Source: Saprospiraceae bacterium (GTDB taxonomy: Bacteria > Bacteroidota > Bacteroidia > Chitinophagales > Saprospiraceae). Taken from it: 64,000 bases of DNA. Position 1 is the first letter of the stretch, and every line of letters starts with the position of its first letter. The DNA is taken from positions 62,001 to 126,000 of the forward strand of contig JADKGD010000001.1 of assembly GCA_016717145.1 (NCBI GenBank), read 5' to 3'. Under the pieces are notes generated by a model. It worked only from the letters and a program-made list of their open reading frames with translations. It was not told the DNA's origin and did no database searches. Both the position numbers and the translations under genes were made by a program. Below are positions 49,675 through 59,096 of this stretch, one piece after another.

Positions 49675-52600
49675 ATGCAAGGAAAAGGTTTAGTCAAAGT
49701 ATTTTTAGTATTGATAACAGCAGTTTGTTTATTACAATTTGCCTATTTCATACCCACAAACAGTGTTGAAAAGAATGCTGATGCTTATGCACAAAAAATA
49801 GCAGGTGATGGTGATCAGTCAACCCAAACTCCAGGATATAAGTTGGCACGTGCTAAATATCTGGATTCTATGTCAAGCGAAAAGGTATTTAATGTTCCAT
49901 TAATTAAGTCATACTCTTATGCTGAGCTTAAAAAGCAACAACTTGCTTTGGGTTTGGATTTGAAGGGAGGACTTAGTACCGTTTTACAAGTAGATTTGGA
50001 AGATTTTCTCAAATCATTGGCTGGAAGAAATAATAATAATGTAGATTTTCTCAAAGCATTGGAAAATGCTAAGGCTGCTATGAAAAATTCACAATCAGAT
50101 TTTATCATTTTGTTTGCGCAAGAATATAAAAAACTGGCTGGGGACAATAAAATGGCAAGGATATTTGCAAGAAGTGAAATGTTGGGTGAAATCAATACTT
50201 CTACGGATGATGGGACTGTGACACGACTCATCAGAAATAAAGCGGATGAAACCGTTCAATTGACATTTGATATGTTGAAAAAACGTATTGATAAGCTTGG
50301 ACTTACACAACCAAATGTTTCATTGGATGCAAAAAGGGATTTGATTGCAGTAGAAATGCCTGGAGCAGATAACCCCGAAAGGATAAAGAAATTTTTAACC
50401 AAGCCGGCTCAATTGGAGTTTTGGGAAACATTCAGATTTTCAGATGCAGGTATTTCAATGGCATTTCAGGAGGCAGATAAATTGGTTTCTGGTGCTTCCC
50501 CTTCAAATGATTCTACAACGATCGAAATGGATACGGTTATGACCGCAGCTTTTGATGATTTGGGCAATCAATTGAAAGATTCGACAATGCAATTGGTTCC
50601 CAAAGCAAAGGCTGGTAGTACAGTCGTTGGCTCGTTATTATCTTCATTGACACTCAATGGCGGAACATTGTCTCCAAGTGTTATGGGTCTTGCGGATAAT
50701 TCAAAAAAGACAAATATTTCTGAATTACTGGAAAGAGAGGATATTAAATCACTTTTTCCAAAAAATTCAAAGTTTATGTGGTCCTATAAGCCTTCAAAAA
50801 ATGCGGATGGCATCGAAGGCAATCAGTATGAGCTATATCTAATAAAAACACTGTCTTCGTCGGAATTAGCCCCTTTGGATGGCGAAGTTGTAACCAGTGC
50901 TGCACAGACACTTAATAATGTAAGTGGAGAAGTAGAGGTTAATTTACGTATGAACGCAGTAGGTGCCAAAAAATGGGCTGAAATGACAACCAAAGCGGCC
51001 AATGAAGGAAACAGAGAGATCGCTATTGCTTTAGATAATGAGGTTGTTTCTGCTCCAAGAGTAAATGATGCCATTACACAAGGCTCTTCTTCTATTTCAG
51101 GTAATTTTTCTGTAGAAGAAGCTGTTGACTTTGCAAGTATACTTGAAGTAGGTAAATTACCCGCAAGAACAAAGATAATTCAACAATCAAATGTAGGACC
51201 ATCTTTGGGAAAGGCAAATATTGCAAAAAGTATAAATTCTCTTGTAGTCGGGTTTATATTAGTTATCATCACCATGCTGGTTTATTATGCAGGAGGTGGG
51301 GTTATTGCCATTCTATCCTTATTACTTAACGTATTTCTGATTTTCGGAAGTTTAGCAAGTTTTGGGACTGTCTTAACATTATCAGGTATTGCAGGTATCG
51401 TATTGACAATTGGTATGGCAGTTGATGCCAACGTAATTATATATGAAAGAATAAAAGAAGAACTGGAAGCGGGCAAGTCGCTTAAACAAGCTATTTCAGA
51501 TGGCTATTATCATTCATATTCTTCTATTATTGATGCCAATGTCACGACAATCCTTACCGCTATGATTTTAGCTTATTTCGGATTAGGTCCTGTAAAAGGA
51601 TTTGCCATCGTTTTGATCATCGGTGTGCTATCATCTTTATTTACCGCGATATTTATTTCCAGATTGATGATAGAATGGTGGGTAGGTAGAGGCAATGATT
51701 TATCTTTTTGGACAAAATTTTCAAAGGGAGCATTTAAGAACATTCATATTGATTGGATTGGAAGAAGGAAGTATGCCTACATGGCATCAGGATTAGTTAT
51801 CTTAGCTGGTATGGTGTCAATATTTACCAGAGGTTTTGATCTTGGGGTAGATTATAAGGGAGGTTATTCATATGATGTACAGTTTACAGGAGTTGACAAT
51901 ATGAATGCAGACTTGTTACGGGATGGTCTGGCGACTGAATTTGGAGCTGCTCCTGTAGTGAAACAGGTTGACAATAACAATACATATCAGGTTTTAACTT
52001 CTTACCTTATTTCTGAGACGGCAGACGATGCCCCTGCTAAGGTTTTGGCAAAGCTACATGAAGGAGTCAAAAGACTGGCTAAATCAGATGTTAGTCTCGA
52101 GGTATTTTCAAATACAGAATCTCCTGATGATCAAATTCATGTCATTAGTTCGGCACAGGTAGGTCCAACAATTGCAGATGATTTAAAGAAAAGTTCATTT
52201 TATGCTGGTATTTTTGCTTTATTGGCTGTATTCTTATATATTTTATTAAGGTTTAATAAATGGCAATACAGTGCAGGCGCCATCATCGCACTGATACACG
52301 ATGCTTTAGTCGTACTATCTGTTTTTTCATTATTCAGAGGGTTGTTGCCTTTTTCACTGGAGATAGATCAGGCTTTTATTGCTGCAATATTAACTGTAAT
52401 AGGTTATTCGAGAAATGACACTGTGATCGTATTTGACCGTATCAGAGAATTTTTTGGAATTGATAGCTCAAAGTCAAATGATGAAGTGATCAATGATGCT
52501 ATCAATACAACATTATCCCGTACTTTGATGACTTCCTTTACGCCCATCATTGTGATTTTGGTCTTATTCTTATTTGGAGGTGGAAGTATAAAGGGTTTCG

Positions 52601-52758
52601 CATTTGCACTTCTTGTTGGTATAGGAGTTGGTACCTATTCATCTATATTTATTGCATCGCCTATCTTACACGACTTAGCTGCAAACCTTAAAATTGTAAG
52701 AAAAGCTATTTCATCACGAAAATCTGAAAAAACTTCATTTGCACGTGCTAACAAATAG
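49675..52758 (+). CDS. secDF: Fused protein translocase subunit SecDF
   Basis: 1,027 residues with both halves in one chain, as usual in Bacteroidota. SecD part: first membrane segment (VFLVLITAVCLLQFAYF), GLDLKGGLSTVLQVD (about residue 92), P1 domain, LEVGKLPARTKIIQQSNVGPSLG split family motif, and DANVIIYERIKEEL. SecF part: GVDYKGGYSYDVQ (about 728) and GYSRNDTVIVFDRIREF. Uses the proton gradient to pull proteins out of the SecYEG channel, the first export step for every T9SS cargo in the window. Terminator downstream. Confidence 0.96.
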   Translation: MQGKGLVKVFLVLITAVCLLQFAYFIPTNSVEKNADAYAQKIAGDGDQSTQTPGYKLARAKYLDSMSSEKVFNVPLIKSYSYAELKKQQLALGLDLKGGLSTVLQVDLEDFLKSLAGRNNNNVDFLKALENAKAAMKNSQSDFIILFAQEYKKLAGDNKMARIFARSEMLGEINTSTDDGTVTRLIRNKADETVQLTFDMLKKRIDKLGLTQPNVSLDAKRDLIAVEMPGADNPERIKKFLTKPAQLEFWETFRFSDAGISMAFQEADKLVSGASPSNDSTTIEMDTVMTAAFDDLGNQLKDSTMQLVPKAKAGSTVVGSLLSSLTLNGGTLSPSVMGLADNSKKTNISELLEREDIKSLFPKNSKFMWSYKPSKNADGIEGNQYELYLIKTLSSSELAPLDGEVVTSAAQTLNNVSGEVEVNLRMNAVGAKKWAEMTTKAANEGNREIAIALDNEVVSAPRVNDAITQGSSSISGNFSVEEAVDFASILEVGKLPARTKIIQQSNVGPSLGKANIAKSINSLVVGFILVIITMLVYYAGGGVIAILSLLLNVFLIFGSLASFGTVLTLSGIAGIVLTIGMAVDANVIIYERIKEELEAGKSLKQAISDGYYHSYSSIIDANVTTILTAMILAYFGLGPVKGFAIVLIIGVLSSLFTAIFISRLMIEWWVGRGNDLSFWTKFSKGAFKNIHIDWIGRRKYAYMASGLVILAGMVSIFTRGFDLGVDYKGGYSYDVQFTGVDNMNADLLRDGLATEFGAAPVVKQVDNNNTYQVLTSYLISETADDAPAKVLAKLHEGVKRLAKSDVSLEVFSNTESPDDQIHVISSAQVGPTIADDLKKSSFYAGIFALLAVFLYILLRFNKWQYSAGAIIALIHDALVVLSVFSLFRGLLPFSLEIDQAFIAAILTVIGYSRNDTVIVFDRIREFFGIDSSKSNDEVINDAINTTLSRTLMTSFTPIIVILVLFLFGGGSIKGFAFALLVGIGVGTYSSIFIASPILHDLAANLKIVRKAISSRKSEKTSFARANK

Positions 52759-52783
52759 TTGAGAATTGTATTAAAATAACAAG

Positions 52784-52821
52784 AAAGGGCCTAAGAAATT
52801 TATCTTAAGTCCTTTTTTTTT
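52784..52821 (+). terminator. Rho-independent terminator after secDF
   Basis: AAAGGGCCTAAGA / TCTTAAGTCCTTT stem (one G-T pair, one mismatch), loop of 6, then a run of T to 52820. Confidence 0.8.
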
Positions 52822-52882
52822 CAGGTTAGAAGAATTGTTCGTTGAATTTATGTATAATTGTGTATAAAAATGAATCAGTTTA

Positions 52883-54865
52883 ATGATGAAACTCTGTATT
52901 ATTACGTTTTTTGCACTGGCTAGTTTATTTTCCTGTTCCTTTGGACAAAAACTGAAAGATGGGGAGTCTGCCTATGAAAGAAAACAATATGCAGTTGCCG
53001 TTACCTTACTTGAAGAAGAATTTCAAAATACCAAAAACATTCAATCAAGAGCGAGAAAATCCTTTTTACTCGGAAAAAGTTATGTCAGATTACTTGAATA
53101 TGAAGAAGCCATATCGTGGTTTGAAAAAGCTGTAGAATTGAATTATGGTGCTGAAGCGATTGGAAATCTTGCCAACACGTACAGGTTTACAGAAAACTAT
53201 GACCTCGCTGTAGATAATTATAAAAAACTAGGTCAGATGACTGGTAGGATCCAGGAAAATGATCGCGAAATATTAATCTGTAAACAAGCTATTAAACTAA
53301 AAAATAATACATCAGATTATAAAATACAAAAAATATTTGAAAATTCCTTAGTTTCTGATTACGCGCCGGTTTTGTATGAAAATGATTTTTTAGTGTTTAC
53401 TTCGGAAAGGAAAGAAGCTACTGGCAGTGCAGTATATAATTGGTCTGGTGAAAAATTTTCGGATTTGTTTATTGTTATAAAATCCGGTTCAGATGTCAAA
53501 AAATTTGATTCTGCAATAAATACCTCACAAAATGAAGGAACATCCTGGTTTTCTAAAGATTATAATACGATGTATCTAACCAGATGTTTCAGCTACGGAT
53601 CAGGTGATGAATATTGTAAACTTATGGTTTCTTCAAGGGAAAACGGTATTTGGAGTGAAGCTGAGGTTTTACCTTTTGTTATAGATAAAATTAATTATGG
53701 ACAACCTACCCTAATTGAAAATGATAGTGTTTTGGTTTTTGCTTCAGATCTTTCCGAACCGGGTGGCCCATCTGATTTATATTATTCAGAGCTAGGTGTT
53801 GATGGTACATGGAGCTATCCTGAAAAACTACCTTCTTCTATTAATTCTCAAGGCAATGAAAAGTTTCCAACAGGCGATAATGATACATTATATTTTTCAT
53901 CTGATTATTTACCGGGTTTAGGTGGCTATGATATTTTTAAAACATTTTTAAGAAAAGATGGATCATGGTCAATTCCGATAAATATTGGTTACCCTATAAA
54001 TTCGGGAGGAGACGATTTTTCATTTATCGTTGATTATATTCAGAAGAAAGCGGCCGGTGTCATACAACAAGGGTATTTTAGCTCTTCGAGGGGTAGTGAT
54101 AACAAAGATGATATTTACAAATTCACCAAAATAAATAAACCGGTAGAAACAGATAAAACTACTGAAATCAAAGAAAAGCCAAAATCTGTTTTTTTGACTG
54201 TGAAAACCGTCGTAAACCAGTATGAAATGGCAGACAATCCTAATTCAAATATAATCGGAACAATACCATTGGGTAATGCTTATATTAAAGTTTTGGAAGC
54301 AAACGGAACAAAACTAATGGAAGGATATACTGATCTAAATGGGTTTTACCTGACAGAATTGCCAGTTGACAAAGCGCTAAAAATAATCGGATCTAAAATC
54401 GAATATTTGAATGCATCTAAAGATATTACTACTAAAAATTTATTATTTAAGGAAAATGAAAACTCCATTACTATTAATGTAGTCCTGGTTTTGGAAAAGA
54501 TTTATGCGGATAAAGAGATTAATCTTAAAAACATCTATTACGATTATGACAAATGGGACATTACAGAAGTGGCAAAACCTGCATTAAATGATCTTGTTGT
54601 CATATTAAATGATAATCCTCAAATTGACATTCAATTATCAAGTCATACTGATTGCCGGGGAACAACAGAGTATAATGAAGACTTATCTCAAAAAAGAGCG
54701 CAGTCAGTCGTAGATTATTTAATTGGGAAAGGCATTAACGGACAACGATTGGTGGCAAAAGGTTATGGGGAATCCCAATTGGTCGATAATTGTTTATGTG
54801 AATCTTGTACCGAAGACCAACATCAGGCCAATCGTCGTACTACCTTTAAGATTTTGAAGAGATAG
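52883..54865 (+). CDS. PorE-like TPR / beta-propeller / OmpA lipoprotein
   Basis: 660 residues in the order TPR repeats (about 20-135: AVTLLEEEFQNTK, ISWFEKAVELNYGAEAIGN), a PD40-type propeller (about 150-420: DLYYSELGVDGTWSYPEKLP, DTLYFSSDYLPGLGGYDIF), a carboxypeptidase-regulatory-like domain (about 435-530) and a C-terminal OmpA peptidoglycan-binding domain (IYYDYDKWDITEVAKPAL, SSHTDCRGTTEYNEDLSQKR, about 545-655). The signal ends in LFSC, a lipobox. This is the layout of PorE of Porphyromonas gingivalis, which anchors the T9SS to peptidoglycan; other family members exist, so the T9SS role is inferred. Confidence 0.85.
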   Translation: MMKLCIITFFALASLFSCSFGQKLKDGESAYERKQYAVAVTLLEEEFQNTKNIQSRARKSFLLGKSYVRLLEYEEAISWFEKAVELNYGAEAIGNLANTYRFTENYDLAVDNYKKLGQMTGRIQENDREILICKQAIKLKNNTSDYKIQKIFENSLVSDYAPVLYENDFLVFTSERKEATGSAVYNWSGEKFSDLFIVIKSGSDVKKFDSAINTSQNEGTSWFSKDYNTMYLTRCFSYGSGDEYCKLMVSSRENGIWSEAEVLPFVIDKINYGQPTLIENDSVLVFASDLSEPGGPSDLYYSELGVDGTWSYPEKLPSSINSQGNEKFPTGDNDTLYFSSDYLPGLGGYDIFKTFLRKDGSWSIPINIGYPINSGGDDFSFIVDYIQKKAAGVIQQGYFSSSRGSDNKDDIYKFTKINKPVETDKTTEIKEKPKSVFLTVKTVVNQYEMADNPNSNIIGTIPLGNAYIKVLEANGTKLMEGYTDLNGFYLTELPVDKALKIIGSKIEYLNASKDITTKNLLFKENENSITINVVLVLEKIYADKEINLKNIYYDYDKWDITEVAKPALNDLVVILNDNPQIDIQLSSHTDCRGTTEYNEDLSQKRAQSVVDYLIGKGINGQRLVAKGYGESQLVDNCLCESCTEDQHQANRRTTFKILKR

Positions 54866-54948
54866 ATTACATTCTATTATAATAATAGTTTAGTCTATTA
54901 TGTATAAGCCCAAAATGGTATTTTATGATTCAGATCTTTGTTTAACTA

Positions 54949-57900
54949 CTACTCAAAAATCAACACTTTTTTTCTGAATTTACCTGACTCAATGTTGCAT
55001 TCTAAAAAATAAAGTCCAGATCGTAAATCGCTGAGATCAATTGAATTATCTTCACTTATTGTCGCAGTTTTTATTAGTTTTCCTTCAGTAGAATAAATGT
55101 TGAATCGATTAAATATTTGGTTGGACTTTATATAAACTATACCAGTTGTTGGGTTTGGAAATATGATAAACTCATTTTTTGTTAATTCGGTAGTGGATGA
55201 AGTATTTTGTACCACAAACTCATAAACCTTTTGACACTCAAGAGCGTCAGTAATTGTTACCGTATAAGTCCCTTGATGTAATCCTGAAATACAATTATTG
55301 TTCATAATCTGTGAACTCCAATTTAAAGTATAAGGAAGTACTCCGCCTTCAATAATCAAACAAACTTCACCCGATTTTGTGTTATTAATATCGTTTATTA
55401 TTGCGGCATTTACTTTAATATCTGAGTTAGAAGTTAAATTGATTGATTCACATATTAATTGGCATTCATTTTTGTCTGTTATCAAAGCTTTGTACAAACC
55501 ATTGGGTAAGGATTGTATGAAAGGCCCGAAATACATTCCTTCATTCCAACTTACGTTAAGGGGCATTTCTCCACCGGTAATGCTAATTTCGATACTGCCA
55601 TCTAAATCAGATGAACATTTATTTTCTACTATTTGTCCAACATTATAATAGAAAGGATCTTTTTCCTCAAGTATTATCTGTTCTGATATTCCTACACATC
55701 CTTCAGCATCAGTGATGGTAAGTTGATATGGCCCTGAAGGAAGTAAGACAAGGGTATCGTTTATACCATTTTTTATATATTGTATGCCCTGACTCCAATT
55801 GTAATCATACGGTCCAATACCATTAATAATATGTGCAGATAATATTGCTTGCTTATCATTGTAACATTTGTTTTCCTGAATCACTTCCAATTCAGCCAAT
55901 ACGGGAATATTAACAAATGGAACATATATATTGGGCAAAGTAGATTTGCAACCGGATCGATCGTAAGCTGTGATGCTATAGTCCCCTGACAATAAATTAT
56001 CAAAAACAAAAGAAGATTGGTCTATATGATTCCATGAGTAATTATACTCAGGAGTCCCACCTGTGGTATTTAACGACAGATACCCATTTTTACCCAATAT
56101 GCAATTTGATGGTCTTATACTATCAATAGTTATTTCAAATTTTTGTGGTTGTGTGATTATTATGGGAGGCAGAGTGATGGAACAAGCTTTATGATCAGTT
56201 ACCACCATAAAATATGTACCTGCTGAAATTTCCGGGGCGCTTGCGTTTGATGGCAGACCATTTAATATATAGGTATAAGGTGGAGTACCTCCAAATATTT
56301 TAGTTTTTATTGAACCATTTGCTTCTCCAAAACAGCGGACGTTTTCGTTGCTGATCAGTTGGCCGTAAAGCGAGTCAGGTTGGTTTAAAATGGTGTGAAA
56401 GTTAGATTTGCAGCCATTATCATCCATTACGGTGCATGTGTAGCTTCCGGCTCCTAAACCAGTTAAAAGCGTGGTAGTCGCTCCGGTATTCCATAGATAT
56501 TTGTATGGACTTTTGCCATTAGACACGATGATCTCTACATTTCCGTCTTTCTGACCAAAACATGAGGGATGCTTTATAGATTTTATATCTGTCGTTATGG
56601 ATGGTTTAGCAATCAACATAATATTTTCGATTACTACAGAGCAATTAAGTACATCGGAAATGGTCACGGAATATGTAGCCTCCGGAATATTATTCAAATT
56701 TTTTGTCGTATTGCCGTCAGACCATACATAACGGTATGGTTCGTTGCCTGTAGTGTGTTGAATGGCAATGCTACCATCTGATTTCCCAAGACATGAAGGT
56801 CTTGTAAGACTTGTAACAATGGCATTTAAAGAGGTATTGGATACAAGCTGCAAATATTCAGTTTTTTTAATACATCCACCTATGTCAGTTATCACAGCCT
56901 GGTAAATTCCGGAGGTCAGGTTATTTATGACCGCACCATTTAATGTGTTATTATTCCAGGAAATAAAATAAGGTGCGTTACCTCCTGTTATGGAAAGTTC
57001 AATTTTCCCATCAAATGATCCCTGACATGATTCATTTTGAATTTGAATATTTAAGTTTATTGGATTTGCTGAAGGCTGATCATCTTCATTTCCATTACAA
57101 TTTTCATCTATTCCGTTACATTGAATTTCTGTAACATTGGGATGGATGTTTTGATTTTGATCATCACAATCACCGCCTTTGTCACTGTAGCCAAAAGGTA
57201 TATTTGAGGTACAGACATCAATAAAATCGGAAGTCAAGCCGTATCCATCTGCATCACTATCCACATAATATCTGATTAAGTTGGTTGCTATGGTTGATTT
57301 ATAAAACTCAATTTGGTCCAAAGCTATATCGCCCATGACTCCCTGGCTTGAGGTACCTACAAATCTAAAATAAGCCGTCAAACCATCATAGTTGGCAAGA
57401 GAAATTGTTGATCGATTCCACTTGTCTCCTTTATTTCCGGAAAATTTTATCAATTCCTGCCATGAAAAGCCACCGTCTACACTTATTTCAAGCGTTAAAT
57501 TGGCAATATCAGATCCGTACATATGATAGTAAAAAGACATATCGCATCCTGAGGCATTACTTTTAATGTCAATACATTTGGACTGCAGGATGACTTTATT
57601 ATTGGCTCCGCAAATGCTCGGGTTACTCTCTATATAAATATAATTGCCTGTTCCGTTTACCCCACTTGATGGTCCTGTATTTTCAGTATCGGTATCCCCT
57701 TGCCAAACGATCCAATCCTGAGTAATTTCTGTAGTGACATTATACCAGATCTCTGACCCTATCAGACATGGAATGGCGCATCCTTCAACACAGATTGCTT
57801 TATTGTCAAAACTTTCTGATAATGTGGCTTTTTCACATGTGGTTGTAAAATTATATTTACAGGATTCTTCAGATAATATCGCTACACCCGAAGGTGTAGT

Positions 57901-58935
57901 TCCACATCCTGCTTTTATCGAAATCTCGTAGTCTGTATTAGGTAGTAAATTGCCTATAATCAAGTTTGGTTCATTGCAATTAAATACGATTTCGCGAGGG
58001 GGCTTATCGATTTGAGTTACAATTATTTTTGCTGTTTGACACTTGATAAACGGGTCAAAGTCTACGGTAACACTATTGTTTCCAATGGCAGTTATTACAA
58101 AATTTTCAGGAACGGTACATTGTTCCCTGCTGAAATTGATGTTGAAGTACTTTAATGTTCCAATGTCTTTAATCGCTCTATCGAAAAAAATAAGTTTCCA
58201 AATGCCACTTGCAGGTGTATTAAGCGCAAAAGAGCCTAAATTACCATCAGGTTTAAAAGACCCTAAGAATGGTGGTTTATTTGCCTTAAGATTTTTACAG
58301 GCATTTTGATTAAAAGAAGTTACTAATGAACATGTAAGATCATTTACATCTCCAAAATCATCTGTGCCTGTTCCATTGTGATTTGATAAAACGACTTGTT
58401 GTTTTTTTGGAGATTCAAGAATTATTTTAAGATCTGCGGGCCAGTCATGTTCTATAATCATATCTATAGATTCAATAAAAATATCGGTTCCAATAATGCC
58501 TGTTTCTTTGATGTCAATAGAAAAAGAGTCTAAGCCATTATCTTTAATGGGCAAACTTATTTGACAATTTGTGGGATTGGTACAAATTGTTGTATATAAA
58601 TATGGTCCATTCCAAATGCTTTTAACATCCGTAGAGCAGACGGTTCGTATGAAAATTTCATAAGCTGTGCAAGGAATTAAATCTGTCAAAATAACTTCTT
58701 TTACGGCAGTTATTGGAATATTAGGCACGCCTGTTTTTGGACTTCCTCGTTTGACAAGTTCTATTTCCCATCCGATTGGAGATACATTATTATCGGACCA
58801 TTTGAAGCCTACTGATTTTGTAGTGCCATTATTAAACCTGGCTAAAAAAGGTTTTTTGCATTCCTGGCTGAGTCCCGAAATCTGAAAAGCCAGAATAATA
58901 AAATATGATAAAATATTTTTGCTAAAACGAATCAT
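54949..58935 (-). CDS. SprB-repeat T9SS adhesin with P-domain and MopE-type motif
   Basis: 1,328 residues. Signal peptide (NILSYFIILAFQISGLSQ), a fibronectin III-like domain, a proprotein-convertase P-domain (EHDWPADLKIILESPKKQ, about residues 125-270), a second FnIII-like module, a jelly-roll (DMSFYYHMYGSDIANLTLEI), a MopE-type Asp-rich motif (DSDADGYG, GGDCDDQN, CNGIDENCNG, about 560-610), then about seven SprB-type repeats (PSCLGKSDGSI, PSCFGQKDGNVEI, VRCFGEANGSI) and a T9SS type A tail (IFPNPTTGIVYI). No protease catalytic domain accompanies the P-domain. Probably a surface adhesin. Confidence 0.85.
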   Translation of the reverse strand: MIRFSKNILSYFIILAFQISGLSQECKKPFLARFNNGTTKSVGFKWSDNNVSPIGWEIELVKRGSPKTGVPNIPITAVKEVILTDLIPCTAYEIFIRTVCSTDVKSIWNGPYLYTTICTNPTNCQISLPIKDNGLDSFSIDIKETGIIGTDIFIESIDMIIEHDWPADLKIILESPKKQQVVLSNHNGTGTDDFGDVNDLTCSLVTSFNQNACKNLKANKPPFLGSFKPDGNLGSFALNTPASGIWKLIFFDRAIKDIGTLKYFNINFSREQCTVPENFVITAIGNNSVTVDFDPFIKCQTAKIIVTQIDKPPREIVFNCNEPNLIIGNLLPNTDYEISIKAGCGTTPSGVAILSEESCKYNFTTTCEKATLSESFDNKAICVEGCAIPCLIGSEIWYNVTTEITQDWIVWQGDTDTENTGPSSGVNGTGNYIYIESNPSICGANNKVILQSKCIDIKSNASGCDMSFYYHMYGSDIANLTLEISVDGGFSWQELIKFSGNKGDKWNRSTISLANYDGLTAYFRFVGTSSQGVMGDIALDQIEFYKSTIATNLIRYYVDSDADGYGLTSDFIDVCTSNIPFGYSDKGGDCDDQNQNIHPNVTEIQCNGIDENCNGNEDDQPSANPINLNIQIQNESCQGSFDGKIELSITGGNAPYFISWNNNTLNGAVINNLTSGIYQAVITDIGGCIKKTEYLQLVSNTSLNAIVTSLTRPSCLGKSDGSIAIQHTTGNEPYRYVWSDGNTTKNLNNIPEATYSVTISDVLNCSVVIENIMLIAKPSITTDIKSIKHPSCFGQKDGNVEIIVSNGKSPYKYLWNTGATTTLLTGLGAGSYTCTVMDDNGCKSNFHTILNQPDSLYGQLISNENVRCFGEANGSIKTKIFGGTPPYTYILNGLPSNASAPEISAGTYFMVVTDHKACSITLPPIIITQPQKFEITIDSIRPSNCILGKNGYLSLNTTGGTPEYNYSWNHIDQSSFVFDNLLSGDYSITAYDRSGCKSTLPNIYVPFVNIPVLAELEVIQENKCYNDKQAILSAHIINGIGPYDYNWSQGIQYIKNGINDTLVLLPSGPYQLTITDAEGCVGISEQIILEEKDPFYYNVGQIVENKCSSDLDGSIEISITGGEMPLNVSWNEGMYFGPFIQSLPNGLYKALITDKNECQLICESINLTSNSDIKVNAAIINDINNTKSGEVCLIIEGGVLPYTLNWSSQIMNNNCISGLHQGTYTVTITDALECQKVYEFVVQNTSSTTELTKNEFIIFPNPTTGIVYIKSNQIFNRFNIYSTEGKLIKTATISEDNSIDLSDLRSGLYFLECNIESGKFRKKVLIFE

Positions 58936-59052
58936 GAAGGCTATTATAATTCAAAATTAAGTTAAATTTTTCATCAAAATGAACATTGAAGATATTTATT
59001 TTTTCCTGGTAAAATAGGCATAGATGTATTATGATTTTTACAATATTTTGTG

Positions 59053-59060
59053 TACTTTTG
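59053..59060 (+). promoter_or_regulatory. Bacteroidota-type -7 element (TACTTTTG) before gyrA
   Basis: Exact TAnnTTTG match, 36 bases before ATG 59097, giving a leader of about 30 bases in the divergent gap between the adhesin gene and gyrA. Confidence 0.45.
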
Positions 59061-59096
59061 CACATTAATTTAAAAACTTAATTTTAAAATACGTAA

